This document shows positions 10,981 through 22,818 of a stretch of DNA of 64,000 bases, piece by piece. Origin of the DNA: Cryptomeria japonica (taxonomy: Eukaryota; Streptophyta; Pinopsida; Cupressales; Cupressaceae); assembly GCF_030272615.1 (NCBI RefSeq), contig NC_081406.1:458518072-458582071 (forward strand). The letters are read 5' to 3'. Below the pieces are notes generated by a model that ran no database searches, was not told where the DNA came from, and was given only the letters and a program-made list of their open reading frames with translations. The first letter of the stretch is position 1; each line of letters opens with the position of its first letter. The translations under genes were made by a program, and so were the position numbers.

Positions 10981-12560
10981 AGACAATCTGATTCTAAGCA
11001 TTGCTTCAAAGAACAATAATGAAAATGTCCTAGACAATAACAATAACATATGCATGCCCCCTCAAGGAATTGGCCGGAAAAATCCAGAAAAGAGGCCAAG
11101 TGATCGATAAGAATGACAGAAGATAATAGGTTTGAATGGATCAAAAATCGAAGGTCAGATGCACAAAGAACAAGCCTTGGAAGGCGCAAAAGACCGCAAC
11201 CATCATAAGATGGAGAGTATGCACTTCCATCTAGGTACTAACAAAGATCTATATAAGAGACAAGGAGAAGGAAAAGAGTTCATTTGCACTGGCCAAAGTG
11301 GAGGAGTTGTTGCTCAGGAAAAAGGACCCTTGCAGAGAGATGGCGAACATTCCAATGGGAGATCACCTTGGGGAACGTGTATGCACCTATAGATGATTGG
11401 ACGATGTGGGAGTAGTGATATGTAGCTCAAAAACCCATATGTTCAATTTCATGAATTTTGCTTGATTGCGGGACATTGAGGGGCCCACAAGGGAGGGAAA
11501 AATGTAGATCTACGCTTGTGTGGAGATGTTTTGCGCCTGTGTAGAGATGTTATGTGCCTGTGTAAGGTACACAAGTGCAACTTCATGTTGCACAAGCGCA
11601 AGACAGTGTGCACAAGCGCAATTGTGCACTTATGACCAAACTAGACTTAACGGATTGCCAAGATTGATGGAAGAAATGTTAGTAAGAAGAAATTAGACAG
11701 AGGACAATTAGAGATGAAGAAAAACTTGCTTTCACAAATGCACATAAGTAGGTGAGAACCTTTATTTATTGTAGCATAGCAGATACAGAGCATCATGGCA
11801 TTGAAGGCCAGAGCTGGAACGCAACCCCTTTTGCAAAAGACAAACACATCGCACACAAGGAATGAGGGAAGAATCCTAGGGTGCATACATCAAGGGTTGA
11901 GGTCTGTGTGGTGTTCACAAAGCGAATGTACTTATTACAGACACACAATGATATAGTTGCCCCAGTTTGTGACAAATATTCCACAAACAACAAACACAAT
12001 AAAAAAAGGAAAGGGACCATGAACCATCCCGGTCACTCTAAATCACTCAGTGACATCATCGAGCAACATAGGAACATGATCGAAGCCAAAGATAAATCAG
12101 TAAAAAGATAAGACGCACAAATTCAACCAAGTCAAACAAACAGTCTGATCGTCATTGTCAAAAGTGGAAAACAAGAATGATCATGCTGTCTGGTTTCAGG
12201 GAATGCAGTACCCCGTCAAAGACAGGACATAGTCTGGTTTCGAGTATACCACACCCTGTATAAGACCCATGATAATGTTGACAAGGACCAATGGTAATTT
12301 TGATGCTATTTGAATTGATGTGATAACTGTGATCAGGTTGAATGCTTGCTTGGTCGAACAGTTCATCTGTTAATGCATGATTTCAGTAAAGCACAATGTT
12401 TGATTGATTGTCATTGGATGTATGCTTAGTAATCTGTCTATGCACAAAGGGGACCATTTATTGACAAAATGCAAAATGCCAAAGAAATTGTTTTTGGATT
12501 TTGATGTTTTTCACTTTGTAGGAATTTCGAGTTTTTTTACAATTTTTTTGTTTGTTTTTC

Positions 12561-12686
12561 AGGACTTTATTTGACTTTTTAGGGATTTTTTCAAGACATT
12601 ATTTGATTTTTAGGGATTTTTTCAGGACATTATATAATTTTTAGGGATTTTTTCAGGACATTATTTGATTTTTAGGGATTTTTTAT
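12561..12686. repeat. 31-bp minisatellite, four copies
   Basis: Units start at 12561, 12593, 12624 and 12655. Each has the form AGGACATTATTTGAT followed by TTTTAGGGATTTTTTC. Confidence 0.9.
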
Positions 12687-13616
12687 GATTTTACCCCTAG
12701 TGTCTAGCAAGGAAAGGAATGTGACAGGTGAATAAATAGGCTTTCCAAAATGATGGTGGATAGAGGGAAGACAAAGGCCTTTTATTATGGAGACAATGGG
12801 ACAAGAGATTGGATATGGCAATGTAAAGCAGTGACATGGCATGAGGGATATGTTGAGGTTTTGAAAAACATATTTTGCATTTCACGTCCTTATGTCAGAT
12901 CAAGATCAAGGGACAAAAGCAGTGTATGGACAGTGATAAGATATAGATAGGATAAGTGAGACCAGGAATGGATAAGGGACATGGATTGAAGGTCAGGGTA
13001 GGCTAAGGGATAGTGGCAGAAAGTTGCAATAAGCCAGGGAATATGGATGAAAGGTTCTAATAAGCAAATGGATAAAGACCAAAAGCTATGATAGACTAAA
13101 AGCTAAAAGCTGCAAACAAGATGCATGATGCTGATGACGATCCTCAGCCTTGTCAAGATCAAAGGTGGAAAGAGGAAATGGACATGAGGGACAATAGGAT
13201 AATGGAGGTTAATGACAGGGGTTAGATAGGATAATGGAACAATGAAGGACAAAAGGATATGATAGGATAAAACCTATCCCCAAGTACGGTATGCAAGAAG
13301 TTCATAGATTACGCATGACACCTATTTGCCAGGTTTTTATCATGGTACTTGCCCAAAGCGCCTATTTGCCAGGTTTTCACTAGAGGGCGAATTATTTTTC
13401 TTTACTTTTTTTTTTCAATTTTTCACTTTTTTTGATTTTTTTGTATTTTGACTTTTTCAATAGAAGATGGACACATGATAGGGGATGGAAGAAGGACTCA
13501 AGCATCTTTTTTTTTGGATAGTAGCCTTGAAAAAATGGACCATGACCTTTAAAAGTATGCTCAAAGATGTTGGTAGGATAAGGCCATGGAAAATAAGATG
13601 AAACTAAGGCAAGGAT

Positions 13617-16406
13617 TTATGTGAAGGATTGGATCAAAGGGATCGAAGGATGAAAAATATGCATTGGATAATGGATAGGGTATTGGAAGAATTGGGCTTC
13701 AGTGGATGGAAATTTAGGCAAGATCAACATTGGCACACACCTTGAGGGGTGATGGACTGATGGATGAAGAGTGGGTTTTGGATATGGAGATTTTGATGAA
13801 GAAATAGCTAGGGATTTGTGGACATAAGGACCCAAAATGGAAGAAGGAGGTGATGGAGGAACAAATTTGAGAGGTTTGGATGGAGAAATATCAATTTTGG
13901 ATGCCAAGTTGGATTTTTCTTTTTGTGCTTCAAGAAGCTGCATAGGGATCCACATGGTTTTTGATTTTTCATGATTTTGTGGTTCCTTGGAGTGCATTGC
14001 CAACACAAGGGATTTAGGAACCCATATAGATTTTAACTTTTGTTTTTGAGCAATGGGCCTTTGTGACCTTTTGGATTTTTCCTTGTCTTTATAGATCATA
14101 TTGTTCTTTTTTTTGACATGTCGATTATATTGGACATGTTGATCCTTGAATACATGTGGATTTCTAGACTTATGACTTTTATACTTGGCATCCAAATTGC
14201 TTGGAGGGGGAAAGGAATGCATGGATGGATATGAATGAAATGGAGTTCTTTTGGATTCACGAAATTTACTCAAGGATGTGTGCCTTAGCTGACCTTGCAT
14301 AGAGGACGAAGGAATATAAGGACCTAAGATGGATGGAAAGTATGATGGGGAAGGCGTATGTTTTGATTTTGATGGAGGGATACCAACGTCTTGAGAGTGA
14401 GTTGTGTTGACATGACCCTTAACATTTTCTTTCATATTGAGGAGTTCTTTCTTGTGAAGGTCTACCCCTTGGCCTTTATGAATATCTTGACTTGTAGGAT
14501 ACTCTTTTCTTTTAGAGGAAGAGGAAAGTCCATTATTAGGTTGATATGCTATGAGAGAAATAATGAGATCATGAAGTGGATCAGATTGGACCAAAGAGGA
14601 AGAACCCATTGTTAATGTTAGGGGTTCATGAACATCTTGCACCATGTTAGAATCATGAGGGGGATTAGGATCATGAGGTGGACTAGGATTGTGAGGGGGA
14701 CTAGGATTGTGTGGTGGACATGGTTCAATGACAGGCTCTTCAAGAGATGGAATGGGATAAATAATGGGATCATTAAAAGAAATGAGATCTTGGAGTGTAT
14801 ATGGAGCATTAAGAGAAGGAGATGGAGAAACAAAAGGATCTTGTGGAGGATTTAAAGGAATAATTTGATCTTGACAAGGAGGAAGATCATTGGAATCCTC
14901 TTTAAAGGTGCTTTGCTCTTGACTTTTAATGGGATCACTGGAAAGGATCGAAGGGATATCTTGATCTTTCTTAGGAAGTGGAATGTCAATGGGATTTGAA
15001 AGGACATTGTGTTCTTGGATAGAATTGACAGGAATAAGTGAATCATTGTGAGTGTCTAGGAACATGGGGTCCAGGTCAACAATTGGATGGGATGATAAGG
15101 TTTCAGGATCTTGATCTTGATCTTTTTTAAGACACGTTTCTTCATGCTCTAAATTATCCTCTTGACATGGGGTTGGACTTTGGATATGCATGGGGGATTC
15201 TGACAAGGGATCAATGTTTTGGCTTGAAGGAAATGCACTTTGAACATTTGTGATGGATTCTGGCAAGGAATCAATGCTTGAACATGAGGAAGAGGGACTT
15301 CGAATGGGGTCCTCTAAAATAGGTAATGGCAATAAAGTGCATGGTTGCATTGGGTCTAGTATTTCTGAAACATGACAAGGATGTGCATCATGAATTGGAT
15401 TATTTTGGCAATCAATTATGGATAGCCCTTGGATAATTGCATCCTTGGGTGTATTATTTGATGAGGACAATATGGAAGGTTCTTGTGAAACTTCTAAAGG
15501 TGTAGGGATAGATGCCACTGGAGAGTCAATTTGTTTGTGGGGGGATGAGGCATTGCTAGACATAAGTGTATTATCTTGATCTTCCTCAAAGAACTCACTT
15601 GGTAATTTCCTTAAGATCCTTGCAGTAAGGCCACCTTTCTTTCGAGGTTTTGACATAGTTGTATTTGGAATTTGAACTTGTTTGGAAAGGAGTTGGTTCT
15701 GGTCTAATGTCATGTTTTGATTTCGAACTAGATGTTGATCAAATTGGTTTGACATGTTCAAAATTTGGCTTGGTGCATGTTGCAAGTTTTGTTTTTGAAT
15801 TTGTGATTGTAGTTGTTGATACTGAATTTGTTGTCGATAATTAACAGTTGGTTGGACATATTGTTGAAATTGGACCATTGGTTGTATATGTTGGATCATT
15901 GGTTGTGTCTGTTGGAAATGTTGGAACTGTTGAACAATTGGTTGTGATGGTTGAAAATGTGATTGATAGTAAACACCTTCTTGTTCTTGTTGTGGAGGCA
16001 CATAATGTTGTTGTCTCTTTTCTTGAAATTGTTTCATCATCTCTATTTGTGAGAGGAGATCTGGTATGTTTGATTGTTCAATAAGAGGTCTTACATCAAT
16101 TGGCTCAATCTTTGGATTTTGACCTGGAAATTTTTGAAACATTTTGGACATTTGTGATCTATTCTTCTCAATGTTTTTCACTTTTTGTTCCAAAATCTCC
16201 TTTTCTTGAGCTAGTTTCTCCTCTAGTTTTTGTATTTGGACATTTTCATCATCATGATAAGTTTGATCCAAGTTTTGAGACAAGTAGAGATTGGATTGAC
16301 ATGATTGATTTCGAAATTGTGATGACATGGCTTCATAAGAAGGTTGAGACCTCATTTCAACAAACATGTCACTATGCAATGCAACTAATGGGATTGACAA
16401 ATGCAA
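13617..16406 (-). CDS. orphan 929-residue protein of an LTR retrotransposon
   Basis: I do not recognise the family. Residues 56-95 look like a charged coiled coil (EEKLAQEKEILEQKVKNIEK). Residues 138-245 are rich in Gln with many YQ/FQ/IQ steps. Residues 252-276 are a basic-to-acidic motif (SKPRKKGGLTARILRKLPSE). Residues 280-650 are Ser/Pro/Asp-rich with PPHNPSPPHDP repeats. Residues 743-792 are Lys/Arg-rich, followed by two related W(V/I)P modules (about 794 and 819) and two SILGPY motifs. There is no signal peptide, membrane segment, CCHC knuckle or catalytic motif of gag-pol. It is the only long ORF of the element, lies where gag would be and is in sense with the PBS. ATG 16404-16406 gives the longest frame; M14 is an alternative. 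It may be a divergent gag/RNA-binding protein, a captured gene or an accessory ORF. Confidence 0.7.
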   Translation of the reverse strand: MHLSIPLVALHSDMFVEMRSQPSYEAMSSQFRNQSCQSNLYLSQNLDQTYHDDENVQIQKLEEKLAQEKEILEQKVKNIEKNRSQMSKMFQKFPGQNPKIEPIDVRPLIEQSNIPDLLSQIEMMKQFQEKRQQHYVPPQQEQEGVYYQSHFQPSQPIVQQFQHFQQTQPMIQHIQPMVQFQQYVQPTVNYRQQIQYQQLQSQIQKQNLQHAPSQILNMSNQFDQHLVRNQNMTLDQNQLLSKQVQIPNTTMSKPRKKGGLTARILRKLPSEFFEEDQDNTLMSSNASSPHKQIDSPVASIPTPLEVSQEPSILSSSNNTPKDAIIQGLSIIDCQNNPIHDAHPCHVSEILDPMQPCTLLPLPILEDPIRSPSSSCSSIDSLPESITNVQSAFPSSQNIDPLSESPMHIQSPTPCQEDNLEHEETCLKKDQDQDPETLSSHPIVDLDPMFLDTHNDSLIPVNSIQEHNVLSNPIDIPLPKKDQDIPSILSSDPIKSQEQSTFKEDSNDLPPCQDQIIPLNPPQDPFVSPSPSLNAPYTLQDLISFNDPIIYPIPSLEEPVIEPCPPHNPSPPHNPSPPHDPNPPHDSNMVQDVHEPLTLTMGSSSLVQSDPLHDLIISLIAYQPNNGLSSSSKRKEYPTSQDIHKGQGVDLHKKELLNMKENVKGHVNTTHSQDVGIPPSKSKHTPSPSYFPSILGPYIPSSSMQGQLRHTSLSKFRESKRTPFHSYPSMHSFPPPSNLDAKYKSHKSRNPHVFKDQHVQYNRHVKKKNNMIYKDKEKSKRSQRPIAQKQKLKSIWVPKSLVLAMHSKEPQNHEKSKTMWIPMQLLEAQKEKSNLASKIDISPSKPLKFVPPSPPSSILGPYVHKSLAISSSKSPYPKPTLHPSVHHPSRCVPMLILPKFPSTEAQFFQYPIHYPMHIFHPSIPLIQSFT

Positions 16407-18317
16407 CCTAAAAGGATGACAATGTAACTTAATGTTTTTGTACCTTTTGAATATTTGGAGACAAACTTTTGAAATGCAAAGCTAAAGACACAACCTTGGG
16501 AAATTGAAATGAAGTCAAGACATTAAAGGACAAAGGACCAAATGACAATAGGACAAATTGATAATGTCTCACCTATATGCTTGGATACTAAGCTAGGTTT
16601 TGACAAAAATGATATTAATGAAAGGACAAATCTTAGACAAGGTCAAGACTCCTTAACAACAACTTAGGGTATCATCCAAAGTTTTGATTTTTTTAAGTTT
16701 GACAAACCAAATTTTTGAGACTAAATGCAAGAAGGCAATGATTATGACAATGACTTAGGCTATGACATGAAAATGATCTAAGGATATGATATGACAAGAT
16801 GAAGCCAAGACAAGTTGACAATACAATGATAAGGATATGCGAAGACTAATGACTTGGAATATGCAAAATGCAACCTAGGCAAGACCTAATTTTAGCATGA
16901 CAAGGATAATGTACGAATGTCACCTAAATGGAAATCTAGCTTAGATATGACAATGAAATGCAAACTTAGGGAAATGATTTTGAACCTAAGTGCAAAATGA
17001 GGACGCTTGCAATGAAAAGGACTAAAATGAAGGGAGATGACAATATGTCCTAGGACCTAAGTTGGACTATGCAAAACCTAGCCTAAAGTGACATGAATTT
17101 TGAAACAAAGACATTCAATGTTTTGACAAGCCATGTTCAAATGTTGGATGAATACTTGGAAAAATTTGGACTTTTGTTTGGATTTTGTTTTGAATTGAAG
17201 GTTGTTGATTTTGAAAACACAAGTTGATTATGAGCACTTTTGAAAGTTTGTATTTGATTTAACTTTTGACAATCACGGAAGACAAAATGTTTGTTTGACT
17301 TTGACTCAAGACAATCAAGCACATTCACAACAAATCCTATGGTTGGCAAGGGCAATATCTGTTGAATCCTCTAACCATAAAATACAACACTCAGCTAGAT
17401 AGCTAGATGCTTGGTAGCACTGGCTCCCCCTTACAGTGCACTCACTTCTCGGGCATACCAAGCTTCGAGTTCAAGGGGCATCACTTCCCAAGAACTTGCT
17501 ATCTCTAACTCATGAGTACATGAGAGGTGTCTTTGGCATGCATGTATCACAATGCCTGAGCCAACAGATAGAAGGATTTTGGCATCTAAAAACAAGAGAT
17601 TCTAGAAAGGGCATTCGTTTGGGTGGGTATTGATCCGGCGAATAAATCATCGCAATACCATTCTAGCACCTGTTGTCTACAACTTTCATTGCATCCACAG
17701 TTATTTAGAGTGGTTTGGAAGAGCTTGGCTTTAGCCCATCACCACTTTGGTTCGTTCCCTCTCACCAATGCCTGTACGAAGTGCCAGGCAAATCGGGAGG
17801 CAGGCCCAGTTCTAAGGGTTAAAACATGCAATCAAATTAAAAATAGACAAATCATGAATGGTGTTCATTAACCTTTAAGAAATGAAATGTGCAACTACTT
17901 TAAAAATCGCAAGCAAGATGTTTTAATGAGAGTCTTTGACCACATCCTGCATAAGATTCGTTAGTAGTTGCATTTTTAGTCTTCGTCACATGTAATGCCA
18001 AGATGTTGCACAGAGAATTAGCACCAAAGAAAAACCAGAATGCAAGAAATAGAATGAAAACAAACAAATTTGCAAGTAAAAACAACCGATTTCACCTCTG
18101 TTTCTAGCCTTGCATAGGCGCAGAATGCCTCAACACAGGCGCAGAACCCATCAACATAGGCGCATAAAACTTCAACACAGGTGCAAAATGCCTCAACACA
18201 GGCACATAACCCATCAACACAGGCGCAGAAGTGCCCAGATAGCTCCTAGTCACCTTGTTTCTTGAGTTTTTCACCTGCAAACAACTCAAAATCACTCAAA
18301 ACATGGTTAAGGGGTTA
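16407..18317 (-). other. 5' leader of the orphan-ORF element (1.9 kb)
   Basis: No coding sequence recognised. 16440-17340 is made of GACAAGG/ATGACAA-like words. 17370-17880 is of more ordinary complexity and could be a conserved leader or a captured fragment. 18116-18235 is a 21-bp tandem repeat. Its length is unusual next to a single 2.8 kb ORF. Confidence 0.55.
18116..18235. repeat. 21-bp tandem repeat, about 5.7 copies
   Basis: Units of the form AGGCGCAGAAYSCMTCAACAC start at 18116, 18137, 18158, 18179, 18200 and 18221 (partial). They lie about 100 bases inside the primer site. Confidence 0.9.
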
Positions 18318-18336
18318 GTTCATGTCAAGTTCACCA
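18318..18336 (-). promoter_or_regulatory. primer-binding site of the orphan-ORF element
   Basis: Minus strand TGGTGAACTTGACATGAAC, three bases inside the 5' LTR end. It is a mutated relative of the site at 2627-2646 (TGGTGAACCCGATGTGAA). Confidence 0.65.
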
Positions 18337-18339
18337 AAA

Positions 18340-19575
18340 TGTAGATCAAAAAATTGGTAGTCATCAAAAGAATAGCAATTAGGATAACCACAAAACCTAA
18401 CGCTGCTATGAAAGCAATCCCAATCCAATCAATGAAGACATAAAGACAAGATATTCAAATCAAATGAAATCAGAGCAAACCGACGCAGACATCTCCTTCA
18501 TGTGGCTCCATTGTTCTTCTTTCACCTTCAAATTTGATGTGGATCTCACCTACAAGTGGAAAGCAAGTTGTTGAGAGATGAAATTCATAGTATAAGGTTA
18601 CTCAAAAATGTGATTGATTGATTTCTTCATTGAAGAAAATATCCAATTTATAGACAAATTGGAGAGAGGACAAGATTAGCATGAAGAGATTTGAAAGGAA
18701 ATTCAAATAAAAAATGGCCAAATTATAACAAATGTATGACAATTTCTATGCAAGGCGTATGACAAATTATGCACAAATTATGACAAGTTGGTATGCAAGA
18801 TGTATGACAAATAATGACAAGATTGAAATGCCATTCCCATGAAATTAGGGGAAATATTAGAAAAATTAAACAAAATAGGAGAAATAGAAATTAGGAATTA
18901 GGAGAAATTAGCAAATTAGAAAATTGAGGAAATAGATGAAATAGAAATTAGGTGAATTAATTAATAGGTTTTCATCCATTAATTAATTCATGAAAGAGAC
19001 CTAGGACTAAATAAATAGATTTATTTAACCCACAAATAAGAAGAAAAGGATTAAATGAACAAATCATAAAACCCTAGAAATAAGAGGACAAGGAATTAGG
19101 TCAAGACAACAAGAAATTAATTTAGGTTCGATCATGATTCTAATTGACAAAGGACCAATGTTGATAAATGATTGAGATTGGTTGACAAAAATCAATGACA
19201 AATTGACCAAGATTGACAAGGAGATCAAATTTATAGGCGCCAATTGACGAGGAACAATGACTAATCGATCCAAATTGACATGATTGAAAAGGACAAGGAT
19301 CAATGATGAATCAATCACAAAATGATGAGATTGACAAGTTGATAAGAGATTGACAAGATCAACCAAAATCATGACTGAAGATTGCTTTCAACAAGACCTA
19401 ATTCGAAAGCGAGAAGAATAAGGAATGCAGAAGAAGGACTCGATGCTCGCAAATGATAAAGACCAAGTGCACAACATAGAAGAAATGTTAATGCGATGCA
19501 AGAACCCTAAAATAAGGCAATGCACAAATGTTAAAGTATGACTCCACAAGCGTTGACCATTTTTAGATGTCTACA
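18340..19575 (-). repeat. 5' LTR of the orphan-ORF element
   Basis: 1236 bp, TGTAGA...TGTCTACA. It lacks a 13-base stretch that the 3' LTR has near 9935. The transcript should start inside it and run leftwards. Confidence 0.9.
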
Positions 19576-19602
19576 CATATACATATACATATATACATAT
19601 GA
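19576..19602. repeat. CATATA microsatellite, right remnant
   Basis: CATATACATATACATATATA directly after the LTR, continuing the tract at 9349-9714 that the element split. Confidence 0.85.
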
Positions 19603-21059
19603 AAGATGTTTAAAAAGAAACCTTAATTACTTAAGATAATATTTAATTATTTTAATTTTTAAAATCTAATTTAAATTTAACAAAAAAAATTGAAAAACAA
19701 TTATATGTAGTTTTGAAAGTTGTTTATAAAACAAACTTCACATAATATAAAAGAAAAAATGACCTTGTTGAATAGAGAAGATTAATATTTGCAACATACA
19801 TATATTTAAGTGTATTCTTAATATTTTGACACTATGTTGCTTCAGATTCCAAACAGGTTATATGGATTGTGTTAATTTAAACATGGGCTATAAAATAAAC
19901 CACAATAAAATTAATGGTTTGAAATTATGCGGACGAATACAACAAAACACTACTAATTCTACCTAATCATAACTCTAAATACATATTATAACAATATTGG
20001 TAGGAACTTGACGCATTGAGTCTCTTGTTTCTATAATGTCATTCAAATGATGCTTCATACATTCCATCTCTTGAATTAAAATAGTTAAAAAAAATTCAAT
20101 TTTTTTTATTTATGTAAAGTTGGAAATTCTTTTCTTTATGAAAATGTGAATTATTATTTTTATGCTCTCTTTATGAAACAATGGACACAATGCATCATGT
20201 TTTATATAGCGACATTATCATATCATTTGAAATTGCATTTTAGGTACATTACATTTAGGTTCAATACATTATAAATACTGATGTAAGTTTAATAAAATCC
20301 CATTCAAACATTAGTATCTCATGTAGTGTTGCAATCATTAATAATCACACCATTCAATTTAAAACATTTAAAAATAATATCATTACCTTGTTAGATAATT
20401 GCATCTTTATTTGCATTTTAGGTGCATTATATCTCAGGTGCATGAAATAGGATCCCATTCAAACATTAATTTTCTACGCGAATGGTCATGTAAGTCATCA
20501 ATCGACCACACTATTTTGGTTTGTTATTTTTTTAGTGGTTAAATAATGGTTTTCATTACATTACACAGAACATTAGTGCATTTTGCATTCATTTAGTTGC
20601 ATACCATTTAGTTATCACATACATTATAGATCCATTCATTCACTTATCATTTTAGGTGCATTTCATTGTTAGAAGCATTTATTATATCTAATTTTAATTT
20701 ATCACATAACTACATATCACATATATACATATCATACTCATCTGCATTACACCATAACATAAGCATTATCATGAAAAAATTAAAAAATGGCATATCATAT
20801 AGGCATACATCATACACATGCATCCTGCATCCACAAACATGTTAACGACATCATAAATAACACATGCATACATACATTTTATGATCATACATATTGCATC
20901 ATAAATAGGTCAGATCATGTGCATCATCATATCATGAAATCATCATCTATCACAAAGTTAAACAATAATCAAAGTCCATGAGAGTCCATAATAAAGTATA
21001 TATATATATATATATCTCAAAAATATGAATGTGTCAAATCAGAGTACAATGATATAATT
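19603..21059. other. AT-rich region, no gene seen
   Basis: Low-GC sequence with many CAT/ATG words (20240-20960) and a (TA)n run at about 20998-21014. It shows no homology to the LINE left of the microsatellite, so it does not restore the lost RT. Confidence 0.55.
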
Positions 21060-22282
21060 CCCAAAGGGTAAAAAATGTTGTGTCACATACATCTACATCA
21101 ATAGCATGTGCTCTCTCAATCATTTGCCCCTGTTGTTGAACGTGAGGGCCCACCTAAAGGTCGTGGTCCCCTCATCCCTATAGAAGTGCTTGAACGAAAG
21201 GTCTATGTCCTATGAGACTGGGTGCTCTCTGCATACAAAGGTGCTTACTGGTCTCCTATCATGACCTGATAGTACAAATCCTTGTAGTACTAAGCCTCAC
21301 AAGCTAATCTCTTTGCACATTGTTGTCCTACAATGACATCAACAAACACTTGTATGAGACCTGCTAGCTCCAACATTCATCAGTCCACATCTCTCTCACC
21401 CCACAGCCTCACCACATCGGCCTCTTCCCTACTCAACTAGGAGCGGAGTGTCTCTAGATCCTCATCCATCCTCTCTAACTTTGCCATTTTTTGTGAGATG
21501 GCCTCTCCACTCCTCGCCTTCTCTAGGAGTTGCTTGGTCTTTTCCTTGTTCCTCTACATGTTGTCCTTGTTCATCATGGTAGTTTGGAGATCCTCTCTCA
21601 GAGCATTGACCTCCCTCCTCAGTCAGTCCACCTCCACCTACATGTTATCGGCTCAAGCCCTCTTAATCCCCAGCTACCCCTCAAATCTCTGAGACCTCTC
21701 CCTCGCTACATCGCTCCCTCGCAGTTCCTCCTCCAACCTCTGCTCCCTCTCCCTGACCAGAATGTTATACTCTATCTAAGAGACCCAACATGCCTACAAT
21801 GACACCTATCCCTCTACCTGCTAGGATTGTCTACCCTCATCATCATGTACCTTTATCTCTCGTATATCCATGGGCTTCGACCTATCCTCCCCTCCTTCCT
21901 CCTCTATCCTCATCCCACCAATCTGTGTTTCTGGTGGTTGAACCTGTAGTGGTCCCCCCCACTTGAGGTACTTGTTTACCCCTCCTTTGAAGAACATGTC
22001 TCTGTTCCCTACCTCTCTATACTCCCCCTCCTGCTACTACTCTGTATGCGGGCCCATTTTTCTCTTCACCTACTACCTCGTCAACTAAGGGTCGTAGTTC
22101 ATCCTCCTCCAAGACCCCGGGTATATTCAGCCACACTGGTCTGTGGGCCTCCCACCAATAAGTGTATGCACATGTGCATCCTGGATCCTCCTATCCTAAA
22201 CTCCCATTGGCCTCGTCACTGCAATATGCTCCCAAGCCTATATGTGTAGCAGTGTGATCCCTGTGTCAAGGTTCCTATAACC
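21060..22282 (-). pseudogene. C-terminal remnant of the antisense ORF, coiled-coil rich
   Basis: On the minus strand the sequence is purine-rich, with broken frames. The longest recognisable piece (about 21530-21400) reads EEARRSGEAISQKMAKLE, then MDEDLETLRS and LSREEADVVRLWGERD, a heptad-like charged stretch. It follows the plant-mobile-domain remnant in the right order and is probably the tail of the same protein. Several in-frame stops and frameshifts are present. Confidence 0.4.
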
Positions 22283-22818
22283 TCAATATACACAAAGATG
22301 AATTTCATGGAATAGATGACCAAGCATCACTACTTCCCATGTATAGGTCATGTAGTCTTCCACCATATAGTACACACAATGAGCCCAACCAATAGAAAAT
22401 CCATGCCTATTGAGGTTTGGCATAATCCATCCACTAAACAATCCACATATAAATAATACCAAACAAGGGATATGTTGTATCTGCATCGCCCCCCAAGGTG
22501 CATCTATGTACCCTCCATTGATAGCACATCATACTCACACACCTGGTGTAGGTAGTATTCCCCCCCATCTATTCTATACTCGGGGACTATGCCTCTGATG
22601 GGGATATTCAAGATCCTCCAAACATCTAATAATATGATCGTTGCCACCCCAATCGACTGATGGAACATGCATGTCTTCTTGTCAAAGCACTCTATGAGTG
22701 TTGTCATCATTGCAGTATGCGCTCTGATCCACAACCATCTCCCGACAAACGTCATGCCTATTGTGCTTAGAATCTCCCTCACATTCACCCTCAATCGTCT
22801 ATATAGCCTCATCGTCAA
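22283..22818 (-). pseudogene. plant mobile domain (PMD)-like protein, frameshifted
   Basis: Two open pieces in different frames overlap in order near 22490-22504. Piece one (22818-22504) holds MTTLIECFDKKTCMFH and ATIILLDVWRILNIPIRG. These match the PMD pattern of a helix ending in a charged residue, T.TFH, then TL.DV..LL.IP..G. Piece two (22486-22283) holds MVEDYMTYTWEVVMLGHLFH, matching the PMD region YAWG.A.LA.LYREL. PMD proteins are plant nuclear proteins, and close relatives occur in retrotransposons. The direction is opposite to the nearby 3' LTR. The assignment rests on motif memory; an HMM search would decide it. Confidence 0.6.

Larger units (their letters stand above)
10966..13616 (-). 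other. 3' untranslated internal region of the orphan-ORF element
   Basis: No ORF with recognisable content. It holds a cluster of short GCGCCTGTGT / ACAAGCGCAA words at 11500-11640, a 31-bp minisatellite at 12561-12686, and two copies of CCTATTTGCCAGGTTTT near 13320-13380. Much of the rest is purine-rich GATAGGATAATGGA-like sequence. Confidence 0.6.
9715..19575 (-). mobile_element. complete non-autonomous LTR retrotransposon with a 929-codon orphan ORF
   Basis: Two LTRs (9715-10965 and 18340-19575), both TGTAGA...TGTCTACA, flank an internal region of 7.4 kb. The target-site duplication is CATAT at 9710-9714 and 19576-19580, although the target is itself CATATA-rich. The primer site lies at 18318-18336 and the polypurine tract at 10966-10980, so the element reads on the minus strand. 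By eye the LTRs differ at roughly 60 positions plus a 13-base and smaller indels, so they are about 95% identical. No protease, RT, RNase H or integrase is visible; the only long ORF is 13617-16406. Confidence 0.9.
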
